Assembly (NCBI GenBank): GCA_002423155.1 | Contig: DIUV01000003.1 | Coordinates: 1-21,093 of the forward strand | Reading direction: 5' to 3' | DNA length: 21,093 nt | Source of the DNA: Alphaproteobacteria bacterium UBA6149 | Lineage (GTDB): Bacteria; Pseudomonadota; Alphaproteobacteria; Rickettsiales; UBA998 | Shown: positions 7,053 through 14,771 of the stretch, in pieces | How positions within the stretch are numbered: the stretch's first letter is position 1 | Layout of the letters: the number at the start of each line of letters is the position of its first letter | The notes under the pieces: model-generated | Told to the model about the DNA's origin: nothing | The model's database searches: none | What the model saw: only the letters and a program-made list of their open reading frames with translations | Translations under genes and position numbers: made by a program

Positions 7053-7236
7053 CGGGGGGTTAAGAAACCGCACAAAGACGACCGCGCAGCCCTTTAGGCG
7101 GTGCCTATAGAATAAGCACACCTTGGACATACGGCTGCACCCCCCCAGTCAGTTGACGAGGGAGGCATCTTGAACGGCGATGCTCGCCGCTTTGTGAAGA
7201 GGTTCTTAAGCCCCAGAGTTGAATTCTCCAACTCCA
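7024..7236 (-). ncRNA. Candidate structured RNA or riboswitch-like leader upstream of pilin-like gene
   Basis: Read on the minus strand, this GC-richer stretch in AT-rich surroundings folds extensively. There is a 5' hairpin GAGTTG/CAACTC. A long closing stem is formed by GGGGCTTAAGAACC (about 7214-7201) with GGTTTCTTAACCCC (7069-7056, two bulges), extended by CACAAAG/CTTTGTG. Inside it are the hairpin CGGCGA/TCGCCG (7175-7189) and a stem GCAGCC/GGCTGC (7133-7138 with 7086-7091). A 9-bp GAAA-tetraloop hairpin closes the 3' end (7031-7052). An alternative stem GACTGGGGGGGT/ACCCCCCGGTC (7150-7139 with 7060-7050) overlaps both the closing stem and the last hairpin. Two positions pair as G-U on the minus strand but would be A-C mismatches on the plus strand, so the RNA is probably minus-sense. 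A good promoter lies just upstream. I recognise no signature of tmRNA, RNase P, SRP or common riboswitches. It may be an independent ncRNA or the leader of the gene starting at 7001. Confidence 0.6.
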
Positions 7237-7242
7237 ATTTGG

Positions 7243-7272
7243 ACTATAACATGTAAAATATGTAACGGTCAA
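7243..7272 (-). promoter_or_regulatory. Sigma-70 type promoter for the structured RNA
   Basis: On the minus strand TTGACC (7272-7267) and TATAGT (7248-7243) are separated by 18 bp; each hexamer matches consensus at five of six positions. Transcription should start near 7236, exactly at the edge of the folded stretch. The same transcript could continue into the pilin-like gene. Confidence 0.6.
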
Positions 7273-7364
7273 TTTTATTAATATTTATTTGTTTGTTATT
7301 TCTTGCTTCATTTATCCAAATATTTTAAAAAGAAGAGCTAAACTGAAATTTTAAAGAGAGAAAA

Positions 7365-8240
7365 ATGTCTATTATTCCTTTTGACGATCGCGATGGTTTT
7401 ATTTGGTTCAATGGTGATTTGGTGCCGTGGAAAGAGGCGAAAGTGCATGTGTTAAACCATGGTTTGCATTATGCTAGCTCGGTGTTTGAGGGAATTCGTA
7501 TTTATAATGGTAAGGCGTTTAAACTGCATGAGCATAATGAGCGCTTGTTGCGTTCGGCGGAATTATTAGGTTTTTCTGTGCCCTATACGGCGGATGAATT
7601 GGATGCGGCTTGTAATCTGGCAATCAAAGAAAATAATATCGAAAATGGTTATATCCGCCCCGTAGCTTGGCGCGGTAGTGAGATGATGGCGATTTCGGCG
7701 CAGCATAATAAAATTCATGTGGCAGTGGCGGCGTGGTCTTGGCCGAGTTATTTTTCTAAAGAAGCGCGGGAGCGTGGCTTGCGACTACAAATTTCTGACT
7801 GGCAACGTCCGTCGCCTGTTTCAGCACCAACTGCTAGCAAAGCGGCTGGTTTATATATGATTTGTACTATGAGCAAACATAAAGCAGAACGTGATGGTTT
7901 TGACGATGCATTAATGCTGGATTATCGCGGATGGATTGCCGAGGCAACTGGAGCTAATGTGTTTTTTGTAACTAATGGCGAACTACACACCCCAATTGCC
8001 GATTGCTTTTTAGATGGAATTACTCGCCGCACAGTGATTGATTTGGCTAAAAAACGCGGAATTAAAGTGGTGGAACGCCATATTAAGTTAGAAGAATTGA
8101 GCGATATGCAGGAAGTTTTCTTGACAGGAACCGCAGCAGAAATAACCCCTGTGTCACAGGTGGGGGATTATAAATTTACTGTGGGTGCAGTTACGAAGCA
8201 ATTGATGGAAGATTATCATAAATTGGTAGAATTGCCGTGA
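7365..8240 (+). CDS. ilvE: Branched-chain-amino-acid aminotransferase
   Basis: 291 residues, slightly short of the usual 300-310. IlvE is a PLP fold-type IV enzyme that transfers the amino group between glutamate and the 2-oxoacids of leucine, isoleucine and valine: the last step of their synthesis, in the cytoplasm. The N-terminal FNGDLVPW and HGLHYASSVFEGIR segments, the Schiff-base lysine K159 in TASKAAGLY, the EATGANVFFV motif near 193-202 and the GITRRTVIDL and FLTGTAAEITPV phosphate-binding segments are all present. GAGAG five bases before the ATG supports the start. D-amino-acid transaminase or ADC lyase relatives are less likely given the FEGIR and GTAAE motifs. It is a single-gene unit with no other ilv gene nearby, followed by a long inverted repeat with T-tract. 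Confidence 0.94.
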   Translation: MSIIPFDDRDGFIWFNGDLVPWKEAKVHVLNHGLHYASSVFEGIRIYNGKAFKLHEHNERLLRSAELLGFSVPYTADELDAACNLAIKENNIENGYIRPVAWRGSEMMAISAQHNKIHVAVAAWSWPSYFSKEARERGLRLQISDWQRPSPVSAPTASKAAGLYMICTMSKHKAERDGFDDALMLDYRGWIAEATGANVFFVTNGELHTPIADCFLDGITRRTVIDLAKKRGIKVVERHIKLEELSDMQEVFLTGTAAEITPVSQVGDYKFTVGAVTKQLMEDYHKLVELP

Positions 8241-8261
8241 TATATAAATATTGGCACCACT

Positions 8262-8445
8262 CTACACGACAGTAAGGTTAATAAGGCTGCAATACATTGA
8301 ATAATAAAAATATTTAAAGGTGTTGCTTTGAACTCTCGGTTGTCATCCCCGCTCTTTAAGCGGGGATCTCGGGACACAAAAAAGACCGAATTTGTAGCCT
8401 TAGATCCCCGCTTAAAGAGCGGGGATGACGACGGAGAGTTTTTTT
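8262..8445 (+). terminator. 39-nt inverted repeat with T-tract after ilvE, plus upstream 12-mer
   Basis: Arms at 8331-8369 and 8402-8440 are reverse complements except at two positions, and are followed by T residues to 8445. Each arm also contains a smaller hairpin CCCCGCTC...AAGCGGGG. The ends read AACTCTC-GTCATCCCC, related to the repeats at 2937 and 9515. At 8262-8273 the 12-mer CTACACGACAGT occurs 69 bp upstream, as it does 64 bp upstream of the 2937 repeat. It should terminate ilvE transcription, and with the convergent trpS it fills 8241-8467. Confidence 0.7.
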
Positions 8446-8467
8446 GTTATGCCTAAAAAATGTATTA

Positions 8468-9460
8468 TCAAACCGACAAAAACCCAACTTTATCCTTAAC
8501 TTCCTGCAAGATAGGCTGCGCAATCAGATTCGCCTTTTCTGCCCCTTCACGCAGCAACTTGTCTAAATAAGCTTGGTCATTCAACAAAGCCCGCATTCTT
8601 TCCCGAATTGGTGAGAGATGATTAATCAACGCCTCACATAAATTTTCTTTAAAAGTAGAAAAATTCATCTGTGCACATTGTGCCGTCGCAGTTTTTATAT
8701 CCTGATTTGTCACCGCCGCATAAATTCCTAGCAAATTAGCCGCTTCGGGGCGGTTTATGGGGTCATAGCTCATACCTTCCACCATGTCGGATTTAGCTTT
8801 GCGAACTTTTGCCGCAATCGTGTCATTATCATCATCGAGATTAATACGTGAATAATCCGATTCATCCGATTTGCTCATTTTTTTAGTACCATCGCGCAGG
8901 CTCATCACCCGCGTTGCTTCGCCTAAAATCAACGGTTCGGGCAGGGGGAAAACTTCGCTATCATAAGCGCGGTTAAACGCCCCCGCAATATCGCGCGCCA
9001 GTTCTAAATGTTGTTTTTGGTCTTCTCCCACCGGTACATGCGTAGCTTTATAGCCCAAAATATCCGCCGCCATTAAAACAGGATAACCATATAAACCCAG
9101 TACCGCATTATCTTTATGTTTACCAGCTTTTTCCTTAAACTGTGTCATACGGTTGAGCCAACCCAGCGGTGTATTACACCCCAAAATCCACCCCAATTCT
9201 GCATGCATAGACACAGCAGATTGATGAAATATAACGCTTTTATCAGGGTCAATCCCCGCCGCCATATAAACGGCAGCCGCCATGCGCGTATTTTCACGCA
9301 GTTTTACTGGGTCTTGCGGCACCGTAATTGCATGTAAATCGACAATGCAGTACAGGCACTCATGCAGGCTCTGCATATCCACCCAATGGCGAATCGCCCC
9401 CAAATAATTACCCAAATGCAAACTACCAGTTGGTTGTACGCCTGATAATACTCTACCCAT
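8468..9460 (-). CDS. trpS: Tryptophan--tRNA ligase
   Basis: 330 residues from the chosen start, standard bacterial TrpRS size. This class Ic synthetase activates tryptophan with ATP and charges tRNA-Trp in the cytoplasm. The HIGH-equivalent PTGSLHLGNYLG is at residues 10-21 and the KMSKS loop is intact at 194-198 (KKMSKSDE). GEDQKQHLELARDIA near 145-159 is the typical segment of the family. The frame stays open for eight more codons upstream (to 9484), but CAGGAGA lies 7 nt before the ATG at 9460 and the family N-terminus starts MGRVLSG, so 9460 is preferred. Convergent with ilvE. No trp leader or other trp genes are visible. Confidence 0.96.
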   Translation of the reverse strand: MGRVLSGVQPTGSLHLGNYLGAIRHWVDMQSLHECLYCIVDLHAITVPQDPVKLRENTRMAAAVYMAAGIDPDKSVIFHQSAVSMHAELGWILGCNTPLGWLNRMTQFKEKAGKHKDNAVLGLYGYPVLMAADILGYKATHVPVGEDQKQHLELARDIAGAFNRAYDSEVFPLPEPLILGEATRVMSLRDGTKKMSKSDESDYSRINLDDDNDTIAAKVRKAKSDMVEGMSYDPINRPEAANLLGIYAAVTNQDIKTATAQCAQMNFSTFKENLCEALINHLSPIRERMRALLNDQAYLDKLLREGAEKANLIAQPILQEVKDKVGFLSV

Positions 9461-9514
9461 TTTTATCTCCTGAGCTAATTGCAAAACTATTTTGCATCCA
9501 CATTAATCTCCTTA

Positions 9515-9629
9515 ATCGTCATACCAGAGCACGCTGGTACCCAGTCTTTCCACGGAGAATAAGTTCTATAAAACAATAATTTCCGTTGGTGTAGAAAGAC
9601 TGGATACCGTCTTTCGACGGTATGACGAT
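9515..9629. repeat. 115-bp imperfect palindrome with GTCATACC termini
   Basis: Outer arms ATCGTCATACC (9515-9525) and GGTATGACGAT (9619-9629) are perfect. A second pair GGTACCCAGTCTTTC (9536-9550) and GAAAGACTGGATACC (9594-9608) matches with one difference, and inner CACGGA/TCCGTTG partly pair. The terminal motif is shared with 2937-3040 and 8331-8440. It lies in the 215-bp gap between the HD-domain gene and trpS, where no gene is visible. Confidence 0.7.
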
Positions 9630-9675
9630 GGGGAGAGTAATATACTAATTTAATGATTTTGCAATTAGCTCTCCA

Positions 9676-11100
9676 TTATTTATGAGGAATATCTACGCCA
9701 GAAGCGGCTTCCTGTCTATCCATAATACTTCCCAAAGATCGTGGAATAGCACCCACATCCAACAAGCATTTTCCTTGCGGAATAAAGGCATATTCAGGGT
9801 TTTTCTGCAACGCAACTCTTGCTGCATTATATAATTTAGCAATTTCCGCGCGTGTATAAATTTCGGATTCCATGCCTTTGTTATTTTGCGCTTTTTTATC
9901 TGCCAACAAAGAATGCGTATTCGCACGCACATGTGGGATAGAAGTTTCTTTTAAATCCATACCATTAACTTCATCACGTGCATCAGGATTGCGGTTGATA
10001 AACGCTGGATATTGACCATAGCGCCGATTAGGAGCCTCCGAACAAGGATTAATCACCGTTTCATAAACCATATCCGCAGTTGCCACGGCTAATTGGCGTT
10101 TTTCTTCATCACTTGCCCGTTCAAACAACAAAGGTAAACGACGCTCCATCCGCCGAATAGACTCCATCACCTGATGGCTGGTGGAATAACATAATTTCAT
10201 GTGTTCACCACTGCGCTCTGCATTGCGCTGCAAATAACGCTGACCTTCTGCACATTCGACAGTTTTTACAAAAGGATGCAAAAAATTATCTGCCGAGCCT
10301 TTTATTTCTACCGCATCATAAAATTGTAAAAATTGTTTAGTGTCTTCACCAGTTTCTTTCGATAATTTACAATAAGCTCGCGCTTCATCCATTATATCTT
10401 CCATCGCCTCAATCATATTGAGTATGGTAGTCGATTTATTTTCTCCGCTTGCCTTGCTGATAGCTTTTATTTTGCTGCTGGCTTCGCGCATATCTTCAAT
10501 AGTTTCTGAAAAAATGCCTTTTTTCTCTGGATGGTCAATCTCATAAGCAGAAATTTCACAGCTTATAATAAATAATCCCCGCTCAAATTTATCTTTTGCC
10601 TCACTCACCACATCGCGTTCTTCCGAACTCATATGGAAAACATCATCGGCGGTAGTAAGTTCCGTAACCAATTCGCCCATATCATGCAAACCCGCGCCCA
10701 ACATAGCTTGACGCCGCAATCCCTTCATTTTTGGAGATAATTCATCACCAAAAGCATTTTTAAATACGCGGTCGAGCAAGCGCATCACTTGTTTGCTGTG
10801 CGCAACGGTAGTATCTGCCCGTTCTGAATGCATATTGGGCATACCCGCAAAACGTTTCACGGCGGAAAGCTCATAATCGAGCATACTCAAAACATCTATT
10901 TGCCGATTGGTTAGCTCCAACTCTAAGCCATTATTTAGGCTGGTATTGAATAATTGCCATTCACGCTCAGAAAGCCGCTCATTCTCAGCATTAAAGCCTA
11001 TCAGATCAAAAATAAATTTGGATAATTCGTCATTAGTCTGGGGGAAATCATCTAAACGAAATTTTTTACGTTCTTCATTGGTAATGTTGGATATATTCAT
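9676..11100 (-). CDS. HD-domain protein of unknown function
   Basis: 474 residues, soluble, rich in charged residues, no signal peptide or membrane segment. A divergent HD metal-binding site is visible: H101 in TVAHSKQV, H139-D140 in GAGLHDMGELVTEL with E143 three residues on, and a possible final aspartate at D262 or D271 (FYDAVEIKGSAD). The H...HD-x2-E spacing recalls 5'-nucleotidase-like HD proteins (YfbR/HD_3 type), so hydrolysis of a phosphorylated nucleotide is conceivable; substrate and pathway are unknown. Residues about 205-260 are a helical segment between the HD pair and the last candidate aspartate, and the C-terminal third is unassigned. No Shine-Dalgarno sequence precedes the ATG. 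A 10-bp inverted repeat (11115-11124 with 11144-11153) lies just upstream, in the 78-bp gap after polA, and may be regulatory. Confidence 0.6.
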   Translation of the reverse strand: MNISNITNEERKKFRLDDFPQTNDELSKFIFDLIGFNAENERLSEREWQLFNTSLNNGLELELTNRQIDVLSMLDYELSAVKRFAGMPNMHSERADTTVAHSKQVMRLLDRVFKNAFGDELSPKMKGLRRQAMLGAGLHDMGELVTELTTADDVFHMSSEERDVVSEAKDKFERGLFIISCEISAYEIDHPEKKGIFSETIEDMREASSKIKAISKASGENKSTTILNMIEAMEDIMDEARAYCKLSKETGEDTKQFLQFYDAVEIKGSADNFLHPFVKTVECAEGQRYLQRNAERSGEHMKLCYSTSHQVMESIRRMERRLPLLFERASDEEKRQLAVATADMVYETVINPCSEAPNRRYGQYPAFINRNPDARDEVNGMDLKETSIPHVRANTHSLLADKKAQNNKGMESEIYTRAEIAKLYNAARVALQKNPEYAFIPQGKCLLDVGAIPRSLGSIMDRQEAASGVDIPHK

Positions 11101-11178
11101 GATTTTTTATTGTTTTTGTTAATGAATTTTGCTGCTTATATAGCATTAACAAATAAAATTCTATAAAAAACATCAATA

Positions 11179-13938
11179 CTAATGAATCGCTCCCCAATGC
11201 TCGCCAATCCCCGTATCCACCACGAGAGGAACACTCAAATCCGCCGCTTGTTCCATCAATTTTTTTATAGATGCTGGCAGCCAATCACGCTCTTCGTCGG
11301 CGATTTCGAAAACTAATTCATCATGCACTTGTAACAATAATCTTGATTTTGCCGATTTTTTCCATAATTCCTGCTGGGTGGCAATCATTGCGCGTTTGAT
11401 AATATCGGCGGCGCTGCCTTGTAGTGGTGCATTGATGGCGGCGCGTTCGGCGAAGCTGCGGATATTGCCGTTTTTGTCATTAATGCCGCGCACATAACAA
11501 CGCCGCCCCCAGATGGTGCTGACAAATCCTTGGGCGCGGGCTTCTTCCTTGGTTTTTTCCATATAGTTTTTAATGCCAGGATATTGGGCGAAATAAAGTT
11601 CGATATATTCGGCTGCCTGTTTGCGGTCTATGCCTAAACGGGAGGATAAACCATGGGCGGAGATGCCGTAAATTATCCCAAAATTGATGGTTTTAGCCTG
11701 ACGGCGCATATCTGGGGTTACTGCTTCCAAACTCACGCCAAAAATCTGCGCAGCGGTTGCGGAATGAATGTCCTTGCCATCTCTAAATGCTTGTTTTAGT
11801 GTTTCAATCTCGGCAACATGTGCCAGTAAGCGCAACTCAATTTGTGAATAATCGGCAGACATGAGCGAAAACCCGGCATCGGCAATAAACGCCTCGCGGA
11901 TGCGTTTTCCTTGCACACTGCGAATGGGGATGTTTTGTAAATTGGGGTCAGACGAACTCAAACGCCCGGTGGAAGTAACCGCCATGGCATAACTGGTATG
12001 CACGCGCTGGGTGGTGGGATTGATTTGGTTAACTAGCGCATCTGTATAAGTGCTTTTTAGTTTGGCTAATTGCCGCCATTCGAGGATTTTTGCTGGTAGT
12101 TCGTGCCCCTGCGCAGCGAGTTCTTCCAAAACATCGGAACCTGTGGCGTAGTTTTCGGTTTTTTTAGTTTTTTTGCCCCCGCCTAAGCCCATTTCGTCAA
12201 ACAAAATTTCGCCCAATTGTTTAGGCGAGGCAAGGTTGAACGGGCGACCTGCTAGTTGGTGGATACTGCTTTCCAATATTGCCATTTCTTTGCCAAAGTC
12301 CGAAGACAGGCTGACTAGCTGAGCTTTATCCACCAAAATTCCGTTATGTTCCATCTCGACAATTACGGGGATTAATTTGCGTTCGAAAGTTTCGTATAGA
12401 TGGGTGAGTTTTTCTTCCAGCAGCTGAGGTTTTAGCAGCTGCCAAAGGCGCAAGGTTACATCGGCATCTTCGGCGGCGTAGTCAGTGGCTGCGGCTAAAT
12501 CTACATAATCGAACGTAATTTTTCCTTTTTTGGTTACTTCATTATAGGTGATTGGGGTGATTCTCAAATGCTCCTGCGCCAGCGCATCCATATTTTGCAG
12601 ATTTAAGCCTGCGGATAGGCAATAGGACAACAACATGGTGTCTTCAATCGCACAAATATCAATGCCATAATTACGCATTACCAACATATCATATTTTATA
12701 TTATGCCCAATTTTTAGAATGGCGGGGTTTTCTAAAATTGGTTTTAGTAGTTTTAAGGCGGAGGTTAGCTCTATCTGCCCATCTAGCAATTTGGGCATTT
12801 GTGTTTCGGCAAATAAATCACCCTGCGCGGCGCTGCCTGCTTGTTTATGAGTGAGCGGAATATAAGCCGCTTTACCTGCTGATGAACAAATAGAAAAACC
12901 GACTAATTCTGCTGAACGCGCATTTAGCGAATTAGTTTCTACGTCGAATGCTATATAACCAGTTGCTTGCGCTTCATTGAACCATTGTTCAAGTATTTTT
13001 ATGTCGCCAATAAGTGAGTACTGCCCCCTCTCCCCTTGGGAGAGGGTCGGGGAGAGGGAAGCCTCCACATGCGCAGAACTCTTAACTTTCCCCTCAAACT
13101 TCCCTACCAAAGATTTAAAATTCTGCTCGCGCAAAAACGCCACTAATTCCGCCACGTCAAACTCACGCCGCAAAAAATCCTCCAAAGGCGGAATATTCTC
13201 GCAATCCGCTCGCAAGGTTACCAAGCGTTTAGCTATCCGAGCAGTTTCCGCAAAATCCAATAAATTCTGCCGCCGCTTCGGCTGAGTTATCTCCCCTGCA
13301 TGAGTAAGCAAGTTTTCTAATGTGTCGTATTTCTGAATTAGCTCTGCCGCAATCTTCGGACCAATTCCGGGAACTCCCGGTACATTATCGCTCGAATCGC
13401 CAATTAACGCCTGTACCTCAATCACTTGCTCTGGCGTAACCCCAAATTTTTCAAAAACTTTTTCTGCGCCAATATGCACGTCTTTCATGGCGTCATACAT
13501 GCTGACTCCATCATTCACCAATTGCATCAGATCCTTATCGGAAGATACAATTATCACATCCAAACCTTGCTCACGCGCTTGGCGAGCATAAGTGGCGATA
13601 ATATCGTCCGCCTCAAAATCTGCCAGCTCAATGGCGGGCAAGTTCAGCGCGCGCGTGGCGGCTTTCACCAGCGCAAATTGCGGAATTAATTCTTCAGGAG
13701 TTGGGGGGCGGTGCGCCTTATATTCCGCATAAATTTCATTACGAAAAGTCGCGCGCGCCGCATCAAAAATTACTGCTACATGACTGGCAGGGATTTTATC
13801 CAGCAAGCGCAGCATCATGTTGATAAAGCCATAAACCGCACCAACCGGAGTTCCATCTGGGCGAGTAAGTGGTGGCATGGAGTGAAAAGCACGGAAAATA
13901 AAACCCGAGCCGTCAATGAGGAGAAGTTTTTGTTCCAT
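11179..13938 (-). CDS. polA: DNA polymerase I
   Basis: 919 residues, full-length three-domain enzyme for Okazaki-fragment maturation and gap filling. The 5' nuclease domain spans about 1-285, with ADFEADDIIA and SSDKDLMQL metal-site segments and IGDSSDNVPGVPGIGPK as the helix-hairpin-helix. The 3'-5' exonuclease is apparently active: Exo I FDVET (D332, E334), NIKYD as Exo II and YAAEDAD as Exo III. The polymerase has motif A DYSQIELRL, motif B RRQAKTINFGIIYG and motif C VHDE (871-874). Between the first two domains, about residues 292-306 (SLSPTLSQGERGQ) are encoded by a palindromic repeat also found outside genes nearby, so the linker has absorbed a repeat in frame. Runs opposite to recA and rpoN, as do its neighbours. 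Confidence 0.97.
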   Translation of the reverse strand: MEQKLLLIDGSGFIFRAFHSMPPLTRPDGTPVGAVYGFINMMLRLLDKIPASHVAVIFDAARATFRNEIYAEYKAHRPPTPEELIPQFALVKAATRALNLPAIELADFEADDIIATYARQAREQGLDVIIVSSDKDLMQLVNDGVSMYDAMKDVHIGAEKVFEKFGVTPEQVIEVQALIGDSSDNVPGVPGIGPKIAAELIQKYDTLENLLTHAGEITQPKRRQNLLDFAETARIAKRLVTLRADCENIPPLEDFLRREFDVAELVAFLREQNFKSLVGKFEGKVKSSAHVEASLSPTLSQGERGQYSLIGDIKILEQWFNEAQATGYIAFDVETNSLNARSAELVGFSICSSAGKAAYIPLTHKQAGSAAQGDLFAETQMPKLLDGQIELTSALKLLKPILENPAILKIGHNIKYDMLVMRNYGIDICAIEDTMLLSYCLSAGLNLQNMDALAQEHLRITPITYNEVTKKGKITFDYVDLAAATDYAAEDADVTLRLWQLLKPQLLEEKLTHLYETFERKLIPVIVEMEHNGILVDKAQLVSLSSDFGKEMAILESSIHQLAGRPFNLASPKQLGEILFDEMGLGGGKKTKKTENYATGSDVLEELAAQGHELPAKILEWRQLAKLKSTYTDALVNQINPTTQRVHTSYAMAVTSTGRLSSSDPNLQNIPIRSVQGKRIREAFIADAGFSLMSADYSQIELRLLAHVAEIETLKQAFRDGKDIHSATAAQIFGVSLEAVTPDMRRQAKTINFGIIYGISAHGLSSRLGIDRKQAAEYIELYFAQYPGIKNYMEKTKEEARAQGFVSTIWGRRCYVRGINDKNGNIRSFAERAAINAPLQGSAADIIKRAMIATQQELWKKSAKSRLLLQVHDELVFEIADEERDWLPASIKKLMEQAADLSVPLVVDTGIGEHWGAIH
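13021..13062 (+). repeat. CCCTCTCCC-type palindromic repeat inside polA
   Basis: CCCTCTCC-CCTTGGGAGAGGG followed by TCGGGGAGAGGGA matches the repeat at 13965-13997 and, inverted, the one at 14035-14071. In the polA frame it encodes SLSPTLSQGERGQ. It keeps the frame open and sits in the interdomain linker. Confidence 0.8.
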
Positions 13939-13964
13939 GATTTTTTAACAAGTTGGGGGCAAAA

Positions 13965-13997
13965 CCCTCTCCCACTGGGAGAGGGAAGGGTGAGGGA
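13965..13997 (+). repeat. CCCTCTCCC-type palindromic repeat between clpP and polA
   Basis: CCCTCTCCCACTGGGAGAGGG is a hairpin (9-bp stem) followed by AAGGGTGAGGGA. The next copy at 14035 is inverted relative to it, so the two can also pair with each other into one larger palindrome. There is no T-run, so I do not call it a terminator. Confidence 0.8.
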
Positions 13998-14034
13998 AAT
14001 ATCCGCAAATTATGAAGTTTATAGTTTTATAGAG

Positions 14035-14071
14035 CCCCCTCACCCCGTCCCTCTCCCAGAGGGAGAGGGGG
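14035..14071 (-). repeat. CCCTCTCCC-type repeat, inverted copy, next to clpP stop
   Basis: CCCCCTCACCCCGTCCCTCTC followed by CCAGAGGGAGAGGGGG is the reverse-oriented counterpart of the repeat at 13965-13997. It starts 16 bp past the clpP stop codon and may stabilise or end the tig-clpP transcript. Confidence 0.8.
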
Positions 14072-14086
14072 CGCAGTACCTACTAA

Positions 14087-14728
14087 TTATTTCTTTTTCT
14101 CATCCGAAGGCAAAACCGGGCGAGTTTCGACAATTGAGTCAATCAAGCCAAATTTCACTGCATCTTCTGCCGACATAAAATTATCGCGATCCATAGATTT
14201 TTCAATCGCTGCTAATTTTTGTCCTGTATGTTTTACGTACATTTGATTCAAACGGCGTTTCAAGCTCAAAATTTCTTGTGCATGAATTTCGATGTCGGAA
14301 GCTTGACCACGGAAACCGCCAGATGGCTGGTGAATCATCACTCGCGCATTTGGAGTTGCATAACGCATTCCCGGTTCACCCGCAGTAAGTAGCAAAGAGC
14401 CCATAGAAGCCGCTTGCCCAATACATAAAGTAGAAACTTTTGGTTTGATATATTGCATAGTGTCATAAATAGACAAACCAGCCGTTACCACTCCACCCGG
14501 AGAGTTGATATACATAGATATTTCTTTATCAGGGTTTTCTGATTCTAAGAACAATAACTGTGCTACCACCAAGGTTGCCATACTATCTTCTACTGGACCA
14601 ACTACGAAGATGATTCGCTCTTTTAACAGGCGCGAAAAAATATCGTAAGAACGCTCACCACGGCTGGTTTGTTCCACCACCATTGGCACTAATTGATTGT
14701 AAGTATCCAGCATTTCTTCGTAAGACAT
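14087..14728 (-). CDS. clpP: ATP-dependent Clp protease proteolytic subunit
   Basis: 213 residues, normal ClpP length. ClpP forms a double-heptamer chamber that degrades proteins fed by ClpX or ClpA. The catalytic triad is visible as S108 (GQAASMGS), H133 (MIHQPSGG) and D182 (DRDNFMSAEDA). The YINSPGG strand at 73-79 and GFRGQASDIEIHA at 138-150 are typical. The N-terminus is short, so the propeptide is small or absent. GGAGA about 10 nt before the ATG supports the start. It follows tig by 43 bp on the same strand, the common tig-clpP pairing. clpX, which often comes next, is absent here, the following gene being polA on the other side of two repeats. The ATPase partner must be encoded elsewhere. 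Confidence 0.97.
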   Translation of the reverse strand: MSYEEMLDTYNQLVPMVVEQTSRGERSYDIFSRLLKERIIFVVGPVEDSMATLVVAQLLFLESENPDKEISMYINSPGGVVTAGLSIYDTMQYIKPKVSTLCIGQAASMGSLLLTAGEPGMRYATPNARVMIHQPSGGFRGQASDIEIHAQEILSLKRRLNQMYVKHTGQKLAAIEKSMDRDNFMSAEDAVKFGLIDSIVETRPVLPSDEKKK

Positions 14729-14771
14729 GGTATGCGTTCTCCGTTATGTATATTAATAAAATTAATAAATT

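Noticed and set aside
7050..7150. Known ncRNA identity (tmRNA, RNase P, SRP RNA, cobalamin or c-di-GMP riboswitch)
   Set aside because: I looked for the conserved signatures of each (tRNA-like GGTTCGA T-arm and tag ORF, RNase P core blocks, SRP tetraloop domain, riboswitch boxes) and found none, so it is left as unidentified.
13711..14178. Plus-strand 155-codon ORF across the polA start and clpP end
   Set aside because: It runs through the intergenic repeats and antisense to two clear genes, without a ribosome binding site.
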